Of a stretch of 64,000 nt of DNA, positions 56,244 to 64,000 are shown in pieces. The translations under genes were made by a program, and so were the position numbers. The notes under the pieces were generated by a model, which worked only from the letters and a program-made list of their open reading frames with translations, was not told the DNA's origin and ran no database searches. The stretch's first letter is position 1; each line of letters opens with the position of its first letter. This stretch comes from Mesorhizobium_G sp049840935 (GTDB lineage: Bacteria > Pseudomonadota > Alphaproteobacteria > Rhizobiales > Rhizobiaceae): NCBI GenBank assembly GCA_049840935.1, contig JASGJA010000008.1:21096-85095 (forward strand). The letters are read 5' to 3'.

Positions 56244-56762
56244 ATGACGGACCGGAAGTCCAGCTACGAATATGCGGATCTGCTAGCCTGCGCCAAGGGC
56301 GAATTGTTTGGCCCCGGCAATGCGCAACTCCCCTACCCTCCTATGCTGATGTTCGACAGAATTACCGAGATCAGCGAGACGGGTGGAACGTTCGAAAAGG
56401 GCTTTATCCGTGCGGATTTCGCAATCCATCGCGATCTCTGGTTCTTTCCATGCCACTTTATCGACAACCCAGTGATGCCCGGCTGTCTGGGTCTCGATGC
56501 GCTGTGGCAGTTGACTGGCTTCTTCCTTGGCTGGCTCGGCGAACCGGGCAAGGGCATGGCGCTTTCCACCGGGGAAGTGAAGTTCAAGGGCATGGTGACG
56601 CCAAAAGTCAAGCTCGTTGAATATGGCGTGGATTTCAAGCGCGTGATGCGCGGTCGTCTCGTGCTGGGGATCGCTGACGGCTGGCTGAAAGCAGACGGCG
56701 AAACAATATATACAGCGACCGACCTGCGAGTCGGCCTCGCAAAGCAGGAAGCTGCCACCTAA
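56244..56762 (+). CDS. fabA: 3-hydroxydecanoyl-ACP dehydratase/isomerase
   Basis: Introduces the cis double bond in unsaturated fatty acid synthesis. ATG 56244 (MTDRKSSYEYADLL) gives 172 residues, the E. coli length. The catalytic His lies in FPCHFIDNPVMPGCLGLDALWQL-type sequence (FPCHFIDNPVMPGC) and the catalytic acid in GCLGLDALWQ. Followed by fabB and fabI, forming a complete unsaturated fatty acid branch with the ACP reductase. Confidence 0.96.
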   Translation: MTDRKSSYEYADLLACAKGELFGPGNAQLPYPPMLMFDRITEISETGGTFEKGFIRADFAIHRDLWFFPCHFIDNPVMPGCLGLDALWQLTGFFLGWLGEPGKGMALSTGEVKFKGMVTPKVKLVEYGVDFKRVMRGRLVLGIADGWLKADGETIYTATDLRVGLAKQEAAT

Positions 56763-56795
56763 ATTCTCCAGGCAGCTTTTGAGGGCAGGAACGGA

Positions 56796-58022
56796 GTGAA
56801 CAATATGAGACGTGTCGTCGTCACGGGCCTAGGCATCGTGTCTTCCATCGGCAACGATGCCGCCGAGGTACAGGCTTCGCTGCGCGACGCCCGGTCGGGA
56901 ATCAGCTTCAGTCAGGATTTCGCGGATCACGGCTTCCGCTGTCAGGTTTGGGGCGCACCAACGCTGGACCCAACGCCACTGGTGGACCGCCGCGCAATGC
57001 GCTTCCTGCACAAGGGCGGCGCGTGGAACCACGTGGCCATGCAGCAGGCTATCGCGCAGGCAGGATTGGAAGAGTCCGAAATTTCCAATGAGCGCACCGG
57101 CATCATCATGGGTTCCGGCGGACCATCGACCCGCATTATCGTGGATGCTGCCGAAATTACCGAAAAGAATCACAGCCCAAAGCGAATCGGGCCATTTGCA
57201 GTGCCAAAGGCGATGTCGTCCACTGCGTCGGCGACACTGGCGACTTGGTTCAAGATCCACGGAGTGAACTACACGATTTCGTCGGCCTGCTCGACATCGG
57301 CGCACTGCATCGGCAATGCCTATGAGTTGATCCAATGGGGCAAGCAGGACCGTGTGTTCGCGGGCGGACACGAAGATCTCGACTGGACGATGTCGAACCT
57401 GTTCGATGCTATGGGTGCAATGTCGTCCAATTTCAACGACCGGCCATCAGTCGCTTCGCGCGCCTATGATGTGAACCGCGACGGCTTCGTGATTGCGGGT
57501 GGCGCGGGCGTGCTTGTGCTGGAAGAACTGGAAGTGGCCAAGGCACGTGGCGCGAATATTCTCGCCGAGATCGTCGGTTATGGTGCGACTTCGGACGGCT
57601 ACGACATGGTCGCGCCTTCCGGTGAAGGAGCAATGCGCTGCATGAGGCAGGCGCTTTCGACGGTCAAGAATCCGGTGGATTACATCAACACACACGGCAC
57701 TTCGACGCCGGTGGGTGACTCCAAGGAAATGGGCGCGATCCGCGAAGTGTTCGGGGCCAACTCGCCCTATATAAGCTCCACCAAGTCGCTGACCGGCCAT
57801 TCGCTCGGCGGTGCTGGTGTGCAGGAAGCCATCTATTGCCTGCTGATGATGCAGGGCAATTTCATTGGCGAAAGCGCTCATATCGAAGAGCTGGATCCAG
57901 AATTCGACGGCATGAACATCGTCCGCAAGCGCATCGAAAATCCGAAATTCGATGTGGCGCTGTCCAACTCCTTCGGCTTTGGCGGCACTAACGCAACGCT
58001 GGTCTTCCAGCGCTACGCATAA
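56796..58022 (+). CDS. fabB: 3-oxoacyl-ACP synthase I
   Basis: Elongates cis-3-enoyl-ACP from FabA. The active-site Cys lies in ISSACSTSAHCIGNAYE, the two His in THGTSTPVGD and GHSLGGAGVQEA. GTG 56796 or ATG 56805 (MRRVVVTGLGIVSSIG) may start it; GGAG precedes the GTG closely and GGAGTGAAC the ATG, so the ATG is attractive. 405 to 408 residues, normal length. 33 bases after fabA. Confidence 0.96.
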   Translation: MNNMRRVVVTGLGIVSSIGNDAAEVQASLRDARSGISFSQDFADHGFRCQVWGAPTLDPTPLVDRRAMRFLHKGGAWNHVAMQQAIAQAGLEESEISNERTGIIMGSGGPSTRIIVDAAEITEKNHSPKRIGPFAVPKAMSSTASATLATWFKIHGVNYTISSACSTSAHCIGNAYELIQWGKQDRVFAGGHEDLDWTMSNLFDAMGAMSSNFNDRPSVASRAYDVNRDGFVIAGGAGVLVLEELEVAKARGANILAEIVGYGATSDGYDMVAPSGEGAMRCMRQALSTVKNPVDYINTHGTSTPVGDSKEMGAIREVFGANSPYISSTKSLTGHSLGGAGVQEAIYCLLMMQGNFIGESAHIEELDPEFDGMNIVRKRIENPKFDVALSNSFGFGGTNATLVFQRYA

Positions 58023-58034
58023 GGATTTTCCCTC

Positions 58035-58850
58035 ATGGAAGGACTGATGAAGGGTAAGCGCGGCCTTATCATGGGCATCGCGAATGACCATTCTATTGCC
58101 TGGGGCATAGCGCAGACGCTTGCGGCGCACGGCGCGGAAATGGCCTTCACCTATCAGGGCGAAGCCTTTGGAAAGCGCGTTGCGCCTTTGGCGGAAAAGG
58201 TCGGCACGAAGCTGCTGCTGCCTTGCGATGTCGAGGACAGCGCATCGGTGGCCTCGGTTTTCGATACGCTGAGATCGGAATGGGGCAGCATGGATTTTCT
58301 GGTCCATGCAATCGGCTTTTCCGACAAGAACGAGTTGAAGGGCCTTTACGCTGACACCAGCCGGGACAACTTCACACGAACCATGGTGATCTCGTGCTTC
58401 TCCTTCACGGAAGTGGCACGCCACGCGGCTGAACTGATGACCAACGGCGGCTCGCTGCTGACGCTGACCTATGCTGGTTCGGTGCGCGTGATGCCCAACT
58501 ACAACGTTATGGGCGTCGCGAAGGCCGCGTTGGAGGCAAGCGTGCGCTACCTCGCCAATGATTACGGCCCGCGCGCCATCCGAGTGAACGCGCTTTCGCC
58601 CGGACCGGTGCGCACGCTGGCGGGTGCCGGTATTGCCGATGCGCGCTACATGTTCTCCTTCCAGCAGCGCAATTCGCCGCTGCGCCGCCCGGTGACGCTG
58701 GACGAGATTGGCGGCTCGGCACTCTATATGCTTTCCGACCTCGGCAGCGGCGTGACCGGCGAAGTGTTGAACGTCGATAGCGGCTATCACGTCGTTTCGA
58801 TGCCCACGCTCGACGAACTCAAGCGCACGGATATGCCGGGCAAGGATTGA
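58035..58850 (+). CDS. fabI: Enoyl-ACP reductase I
   Basis: NADH-dependent final reduction in each fatty acid elongation round; the target of triclosan-type inhibitors. 271 residues: GKRGLIMGIANDHSIAWGIAQ cofactor loop, catalytic Tyr and Lys in LTYAGSVRVMPNYNVMGVAKAALE (Y-x6-K) and LSPGPVRTLAGAGI. 12 bases after fabB, closing the fabA-fabB-fabI operon. Confidence 0.96.
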   Translation: MEGLMKGKRGLIMGIANDHSIAWGIAQTLAAHGAEMAFTYQGEAFGKRVAPLAEKVGTKLLLPCDVEDSASVASVFDTLRSEWGSMDFLVHAIGFSDKNELKGLYADTSRDNFTRTMVISCFSFTEVARHAAELMTNGGSLLTLTYAGSVRVMPNYNVMGVAKAALEASVRYLANDYGPRAIRVNALSPGPVRTLAGAGIADARYMFSFQQRNSPLRRPVTLDEIGGSALYMLSDLGSGVTGEVLNVDSGYHVVSMPTLDELKRTDMPGKD

Positions 58851-59039
58851 TCCACTTTGCGCTAGTCTTGCTGACGCGCTCAAGATTAAATCAAAGCGTT
58901 ATTTAGCGACATCAAAGTTTCATATAGCAAGCTTATTAGCTCTTCCTAACACTTCAAAAACTTCTCACGGTGCTTGGGCTATCCTGAGAAATTCGAAGTA
59001 TTGACGACCGGGGCGGTCGGGGTTCTTAGGGAAGAAACT

Positions 59040-62000
59040 ATGCTTGTATTGGACAGCGTCACGAACGTGGCGCTGAGCGTCGATGACGTCTGCGCATTGG
59101 ATGCAACACGCATCTCAAATCCGCACACCTTTCGCAAGTTCGCAGCTGGCCTGCGCATGGAGCCAGACTTCCTGCTCAATGACCGCTGGTCGCAACTACC
59201 CGCATTAAATTCACCAGCGCAGATGTTCGGCGTAATCATGCTTGAAATGCTGCCTCTGTGCTACGACGCGGCGGAGTTAGAGAAACTCGGCGGGAGCTTC
59301 AGTATCCGCATTATCGGTGTTGGCGATTACACATTCATCGCCATGAACCGTCGTGTCATTACATTGTTTGGTCTGCCGATTGACGCAGGCACAGGGATCG
59401 AAACGCTGGATCTCGAAATCGCACCTGATGTCTTGCAAGCTTTTTGCCGCGGGCTTCTGCTCGACATCGCAGATGATGTGCTCGAAGAGGATGAATTCGA
59501 AGATCGCGAAATCTCCAGCGCGGAATTACTGCTCCATGGCATGCCTTACGGCGGATATCTCGCTAACGACGCAGTCAAGGACTATGGCGACACACTCACC
59601 GCGGTAACCACAGGCAACGTTGGCGATATCAGTGTAAACAGTATTGCATTTGCCATCCTCGGAAAGAAGGGAGACAAAGATTGGTTCGCCATGCAACTCA
59701 ATTCGGGCACAACTTACCGGATAGAAATGCGAGGTGCGGGGTCCGGTCGCGGGACGCTTGCAGACCCCTACCTCTATGGCGTGTATAATACCAACGGCAC
59801 CAGGTTAGTTAGTCCCGTAGACGATACAACAGGGTTGGGATACGACGCCCGCCTCCTGTTTACCCCAACCACGTCCGGAACATATTATGTGTCGGCAGGC
59901 GGTGCCGGATCGAATACGGGAACGTACCAGCTCTCCGTGGTTGAGAACTCCAATGTCGTCCCGTTACTACCTGTGATAGAGCTCGGTGGTGACTTCCAAT
60001 CTTCGCTGGACGGCGCAAAGAACAGCCGCATTGGCGCTGTTTTAGTAAATAGTGTGTCGGTGGGGACCATCAGCTATTCCGGCGACCAGGATTGGTATGC
60101 TGTCACGCTCGAAGCCGGGGGGACATATCGCATTGATATGCGCGGATTGGCTGCAGGCAACGGCTCGCTCGCAGACCCCTACATTCGCGGCATTTTTGAC
60201 TCCAGCGGGGCAAATCTTCGCTACGATGACGATTCAGGCATCGGATATGACGCCTCCATAACCAACTTCAAGCCAAAGACAACCGGGATCTATTATATTT
60301 CGGCAGGAGCGGCCGGGAGCAAGCAAGGCACATATCGGCTGTCGGTCACGGATAGTTCTGAAGGATATATGACATCCAATGAACTGAACTACGACTTTGC
60401 CTCAACATTATCGTCAGCCAGAGCGGGTCAGATCGGCGCGTTGTCTGCCAATTCCATGGCGCTGGGGAACATCAGCTCTTCCACCGATCAGGATTGGTTT
60501 GCGGTCTATCTGAGTTCTGACACGACGTATCAGATTGACCTGATGGGCAGGGATTCAGGTTACGGCATGTTAGCTGATCCCAGTTTGCAAGGCATCTATG
60601 ACGTCAATGGCACGCTGTCGTCATATCTGGGTAGCAATGATGCAGGGCTTGGCCTCGATTCGAGGTTCAAATTTACACCTCGAACAACCGGAGTGTACTA
60701 TATCTCAGCAGGCAGCAACAAAGGGTATACGGGATCCTACGCGCTCACAGTTACAGCGACAGTCAATCCGGTTTCCAATACAGATTATCTGCTTCCCGTT
60801 GAGTTGAGCAAAGATTTCGGGCAGACGATTATCGATGCCGATGCCGGTAAAATCGGCGTCATGCTAGCCAACGGTGCAGCATCGGGAAATATCAATTACA
60901 CATATGATAGAGACTGGTTTGCCGTCGCTCTCAATGGTGGATCAAAATACCGGATCGATCTGCTGGGCAAACCTTCGGGCAACGGCACGCTGGCAGACCC
61001 CATTATCCGCGGCATCTATGACGCCGACAGTAGATCCGTCAATCAAGGCAACGACAACTCCGGCGGAACGCGAGATTCCCGTGTTGATTTCACGCCAACA
61101 AAATCAGGTGTCTACTATATATCTGTAGGCGGATTCGGATACAGCACAGGCAGCTACCAGCTCTATGTTTCAGGCGCCGCCTACGTTTTATCCGAAGCTG
61201 ACGCAATTTATATTGCAGATCAAGTAAGGATAACGGCTGACGGATCGAGCAACACGATCGATAGTGGTGCCGAGGCTGCAAATGCGGCAGCTCTAATGGT
61301 TACTATTGGCGCAAGTAGGGGCGCCGAGGTTGATATTAACTATATCGACAACGCTGCCACTGGCACAATCACTCGCGCCAATGAGCGCGTCTGGTTCGCC
61401 GTGAAATTGAACCGCGGGGTAACGTACAGCATCGACATGATGGGCGCAGATTCAGGACAAGGCACCCTCAAGGACCCCTATCTGTATGGTATTTTTGACG
61501 GCAATAGCCGGCTACTCAGTGCCGGTAATAACGACTTGAACAACAGCACTCACGACGCTCGCATCAACTTCACGCCGGATCATGACGATGTTTATTACAT
61601 CGCAGCCGGAGCCAGTAATTCAAATGATCGCGGTACCTATTCTCTTAAAATCAAAGGAGATTGGACCCAAGCTGGCGCTACCAGCACCAGTATCAGCACC
61701 TGCGGTAGCGCCACGACTATTTGCGGCACCCGTTTGGGTGGAGCCGTCTACTCGCGCACAAAGGTGGGCGCGAGTGCTTGCGGAGCCAGAATTACGGCAT
61801 ATGGCTATTCCAATTGTGGCACCAATGTTTCTGCATGTGGTGCTAATGCGAATGTTATCGGCGCTCGCACCTGCACCGTTGTAACATCGGTCAATGGCGT
61901 TCGGGCTTCAGTTACAGGCGCTGCGGCTTGCGTAGTCGATGTTTCAGGCTGCGGTGCCAACGCAACGGCTACGGGTCTCCGCGCTTGCGCAACGGCGTTA

Positions 62001-62246
62001 AGTATATCGGGAGCACGAATAGGCGCCACCCTTCTTGCAATCTGTGGATTTGATGTTTCGATTTGTGGGGCCCGCGCTTCCATAGCGGGGATCTCGCTAT
62101 GCGGCGGAAACGCTTCCTTATGTGTCGTAAGAGCATCTCTTGATCTGTGTGCAGGTTACGGAGTCGCATGTGTCGTGGATGTCGGCTTTGGTCTGGATTT
62201 CGGCGCCTGCTTCATTAATTTCCTACCTGCGGTTCCCTCCTGCTGA
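59040..62246 (+). CDS. Large protein with novel N-terminal domain, five PPC-like beta repeats and a Cys-rich 19-residue repeat tail
   Basis: A 1068-residue protein from ATG 59040, with AGGGAAGAA upstream; the frame opens 66 bases earlier. I do not recognise residues 1-175, which contain DVCALD, FLLNDRW and DIADDVLEEDEFEDR and recur in the next gene. Five PPC-like beta units follow, marked by DWFAMQL (214), DWYAVTL (351), DWFAVYL (485), DWFAVAL (625) and VWFAVKL (784), each with TYRI-D-M-G, ADP-YL-GI, DAR--FTP and YYISAGG motifs and about 135-160 residues apart. Residues 888-1057 are a Cys-rich tandem array. There is no signal peptide or membrane helix. PPC-like units usually occur in exported proteins, so a non-Sec export route is possible. 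Function unknown. Confidence 0.85.
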   Translation: MLVLDSVTNVALSVDDVCALDATRISNPHTFRKFAAGLRMEPDFLLNDRWSQLPALNSPAQMFGVIMLEMLPLCYDAAELEKLGGSFSIRIIGVGDYTFIAMNRRVITLFGLPIDAGTGIETLDLEIAPDVLQAFCRGLLLDIADDVLEEDEFEDREISSAELLLHGMPYGGYLANDAVKDYGDTLTAVTTGNVGDISVNSIAFAILGKKGDKDWFAMQLNSGTTYRIEMRGAGSGRGTLADPYLYGVYNTNGTRLVSPVDDTTGLGYDARLLFTPTTSGTYYVSAGGAGSNTGTYQLSVVENSNVVPLLPVIELGGDFQSSLDGAKNSRIGAVLVNSVSVGTISYSGDQDWYAVTLEAGGTYRIDMRGLAAGNGSLADPYIRGIFDSSGANLRYDDDSGIGYDASITNFKPKTTGIYYISAGAAGSKQGTYRLSVTDSSEGYMTSNELNYDFASTLSSARAGQIGALSANSMALGNISSSTDQDWFAVYLSSDTTYQIDLMGRDSGYGMLADPSLQGIYDVNGTLSSYLGSNDAGLGLDSRFKFTPRTTGVYYISAGSNKGYTGSYALTVTATVNPVSNTDYLLPVELSKDFGQTIIDADAGKIGVMLANGAASGNINYTYDRDWFAVALNGGSKYRIDLLGKPSGNGTLADPIIRGIYDADSRSVNQGNDNSGGTRDSRVDFTPTKSGVYYISVGGFGYSTGSYQLYVSGAAYVLSEADAIYIADQVRITADGSSNTIDSGAEAANAAALMVTIGASRGAEVDINYIDNAATGTITRANERVWFAVKLNRGVTYSIDMMGADSGQGTLKDPYLYGIFDGNSRLLSAGNNDLNNSTHDARINFTPDHDDVYYIAAGASNSNDRGTYSLKIKGDWTQAGATSTSISTCGSATTICGTRLGGAVYSRTKVGASACGARITAYGYSNCGTNVSACGANANVIGARTCTVVTSVNGVRASVTGAAACVVDVSGCGANATATGLRACATALSISGARIGATLLAICGFDVSICGARASIAGISLCGGNASLCVVRASLDLCAGYGVACVVDVGFGLDFGACFINFLPAVPSC
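61701..62211 (+). repeat. Coding tandem array of 57-base (19-residue) units with a cysteine ladder
   Basis: Each unit is C-6x-C-G-A-11x: a 7-residue and a 12-residue half, each opening with Cys. First-half positions 888, 907, 926, 945, 964, 983, 1002 and 1021 and second-half positions 895, 914, 933, 952, 971, 990, 1009 and 1028 keep exact 19-residue register with no gaps over eight units; 13 of these 16 are Cys (exceptions Thr 907, Asn 952, Ser 990). Small residues (Gly, Ala, Ser, Val) fill the rest. DNA identity between units is low, so the array is old or selected at protein level. Confidence 0.85.
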
Positions 62247-62588
62247 AATCGGGCCGTACGTCGAATTGCGAACCTGGGGAAATTGGCTAGCAGTTTTCAT
62301 TCAACACGATATGTCAGCCATGCTTACTCAATTATGTAAGTATAGCTGACGTTATTTTCGAGAACTCCGGGCTTTCATTGGCGTTTCTGGCCGATGACAG
62401 ATTGTTTTCGTGTACAGATAAAACTTAGTACAAAAGTATATAATATTATTGCTATCTAGCTGATATTTCTAATATATGCGCAGCTTAAGCGAAGCTGTCT
62501 TTCGCTTGGCATTGCGGGCTGGGGGCTGACCGCAATGCATGGCTGAGTGCCCATAATCTCTAAATCTCTGTGGGGAGAGAATTACCGC
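62247..62588. other. AT-rich non-coding gap between the two paralogous large genes
   Basis: About 340 bases without a supported gene. The sequence from 62400 to 62480 is notably AT-rich and may hold the promoter of the second paralogue, but I see no convincing -35/-10 pair, terminator or RNA structure. Confidence 0.5.
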
Positions 62589-63671
62589 ATGTTGCTTCTT
62601 GATAGTATTACCAATCTGACACTGAGTACCGACGACGTTTGCGCGCTGGACTCCACGCGCCTCTCAAGCCCGGATGCGTTTCGCAAGTTTGCCAAGGGCA
62701 TTCGGATGGAGCAGGATTTTCTGCTGAACGACCGCTGGGCGCAATTGCCGCCAATGAATTCGGCAGCAGACATGCTCGGCGTGGTCATGCATCAGATGTT
62801 GCCGGTTTGTTATGACGCAGCTTGGCTCGAAGGGCTGGGCGGATCGTTCGGCGTTCGCGTAACCGGGATTGGCGATTACACGTTTATCACCATGAACCGC
62901 CGCGTCGTTACATTGTCCGGTCTGCCGGTCGATGCGAGCAGCGGTGCCGAAACGCTGGACCTCGAAATCGCACCTGAAATCCTGCAAGGTTTCTGTCGCG
63001 GGCTGCTGCTCGATATCGCCGATGATGTGCTCGAAGAGGACGAATTCGAGGATCGCGTACTCTCCGGCGCGGAACTGCTGCTCCATGGCATGCCATCCGG
63101 CGGATATCTCGCAAATGAAGCGGATACCCGGTTTGGCCAACGACTTATTAGTTTACACAATTATGAATTCGGTACCATTGCTGTCGGCGGCAAAGCGTCC
63201 GGCGCCATCGAAGTGAGCATGGGTGGAAACATGTACGCCTTCATGCTGAATGAAGGCATTACTTACCGGCTCGAAATGAGTGGTGCAGGGTCCGGCAGTG
63301 GTACGATGGAAAATCCCCACCTTACTCAGCTATTCAATGCCTTCGGACACCAGTTAAAGGATAAGGATAAGGATGGCATAGAATGGACGTCAGGGCTCAA
63401 CAAGCAGTCGCGTATCATATTCACCCCGAAAAGGTCTGGCACATATTTTGTTTTGGCAGGCGGCGCTGGCGCGTCTGATATTGGGAGCTACAGGCTTACC
63501 CTGTCCGTGGGTGCCGATACCGTCCCGTTGCTGCCCTCGGTCGAGATAGGCGGGGATTTCCAGTCTTCCGTGGACGGTGCCAGAAGCGGCAGCATTGGAG
63601 CTGTTTCCATAAATGGCTTCGCAAAGGGAACAGTAAGCTATGCCAAGGTGTTGATTTTCACCCAGAAGTGA
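62589..63671 (+). pseudogene. Second paralogue of the large repeat protein, interrupted by an IS110-type element
   Basis: ATG 62589 (MLLLDSITNLTLSTDD), with GGGGAGAG upstream, gives a product whose first 175 residues are roughly three quarters identical by eye to the protein at 59040 (DVCALDSTRL, FLLNDRWAQL, DIADDVLEEDEFEDR). One PPC-like unit follows (YAFMLNEGITYRLEMSG to DIGSYRLTLSV), then VPLLPSVEIGGDFQSSVDGA, which aligns with residues 307-326 of paralogue 1. At GTVSYA (about 63642) similarity ends and eight element-derived codons lead to a stop at 63671. The remainder presumably lies beyond the element, outside the window. Confidence 0.85.
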
Positions 63672-64000
63672 TGGGGTGGATACCCCCTCCCGACGGCATC
63701 GCGATGTGCCAAGGTGATGTTGGGTAACGTCACGGGAAGGAGGGAATATCCATGGAATATGTTAGCATCGTCGGGCTGGATCTGGCAAAGCGGGTTTTTC
63801 AAGTTCATGGCGCGACTTCGGACGGACGCGTCGTGTGTCGCAAGAAGCTGTCTCGGGGTCAGCTCCGTGCTTTCTTTGCGCAACTGGCGCCGTGTGTCGT
63901 CGCGATGGAAGCCTGTGCGACAGCCTACTTCTGGGCTCGTGAGATCAGCGCGCTCGGCCATGAGGTCCGGTTGGTGCCGCCCGCATACGTGAAGCCGTTT
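63643..64000 (+). mobile_element. IS110-family insertion sequence, left end and 5' part
   Basis: The left boundary is inferred from the loss of similarity between the two paralogues at about 63641-63645. About 105 bases of non-coding left end precede the transposase. TGCCAAGGTG occurs at 63641-63650 and again at 63707-63716 as a direct repeat. No terminal inverted repeat is visible, as is usual in this family. The element continues past the window end, so its length and right end are unknown. Confidence 0.82.
63752..64000 (+). CDS. IS110-family transposase, N-terminal part (3' end outside window)
   Basis: DEDD-type recombinase. ATG 63752, with GGAAGGAGGG just upstream, begins MEYVSIVGLDLAKRVFQVHG; the Asp in VGLDLAK is the first catalytic acid and the Glu in VVAMEACATAYFWARE the second. 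83 residues are visible to the last base (VRLVPPAYVKPF). These motifs are diagnostic of IS110/IS1111 transposases. The remaining catalytic Asp pair and the C-terminal serine domain lie outside the window. Confidence 0.92.
   Translation, partial: MEYVSIVGLDLAKRVFQVHGATSDGRVVCRKKLSRGQLRAFFAQLAPCVVAMEACATAYFWAREISALGHEVRLVPPAYVKPF

Noticed and set aside
57447..58883. 478-codon open frame on the minus strand opposite fabB and fabI
   Set aside because: It lies entirely antisense to two well-supported genes; the His/Arg/Val-rich composition is that of a complementary-strand shadow in GC-rich DNA, with no recognisable domain.

Overview
The window reads as chromosomal DNA of an alphaproteobacterium in the order Hyphomicrobiales, most like Brucella/Ochrobactrum (Brucellaceae). 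The basis is established knowledge of gene neighbourhoods rather than a search: dnaA-dnaN-recF close to rpsT, an irr-fabA-fabB-fabI block, a yej transporter with two solute-binding genes, recR-ybaB-dnaX-SRP RNA, and palindromic intergenic repeats of the rhizobial RIME type. Coding density is high and many neighbouring genes overlap by 1 to 4 nt.

Layout. Bases 1-17100 carry housekeeping genes: the dapE end, truA, a GNAT enzyme, fmt, def, rmuC, a guanidinium exporter behind a guanidine-II riboswitch, two luciferase-like monooxygenases, an MltB-type transglycosylase, recR, a SleB-type hydrolase, ybaB, dnaX, SRP RNA, a HIT protein, nudC, pheA and kdsB. Bases 17200-26900 carry a membrane cytochrome c, the yejA1-A2-B-E-F peptide/microcin C importer and a hydroxyacid dehydrogenase. 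Bases 27000-29700 hold an NlpC/P60 enzyme, a MarR regulator and an M17 aminopeptidase. Bases 29700-41800 are a complete Tad (Flp) pilus locus: tadD, tadC, tadB, cpaF, cpaE, cpaD, cpaC, cpaB, cpaA, flp, a small CpaC-N-like protein and two TadE-type pseudopilins. Bases 41800-58900 hold deoB, mutM, an enoyl-CoA hydratase, rpsT, the probable origin region with dnaA, a Ser/Thr kinase fused to a stress-protein domain beside a phosphoesterase, a structured intergenic region, dnaN, recF, moeB, a second hydroxyacid dehydrogenase, an SH3 protein, irr and fabA-fabB-fabI.

Bases 59000-64000 are different: two related large proteins of unknown function. The first is complete (1068 aa). It has a conserved N-terminal domain, five PPC-like beta repeats and a C-terminal array of exact 19-residue repeats with cysteines spaced 7 and 12 apart. 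The second shares the N-terminal domain and is cut by an IS110-family element whose transposase runs off the window end. This is the best candidate for something undescribed.

Quality caveat. Seven otherwise normal conserved genes (rmuC, mltB, a dehydrogenase, cpaC, tadE, deoB with two events, dnaN) carry single-base indels, each explained by a homopolymer run one base too long or too short. Since dnaN is essential, I read these as probable sequencing or consensus errors rather than a wave of pseudogenes. The apparent tadE fusion is one such artefact.
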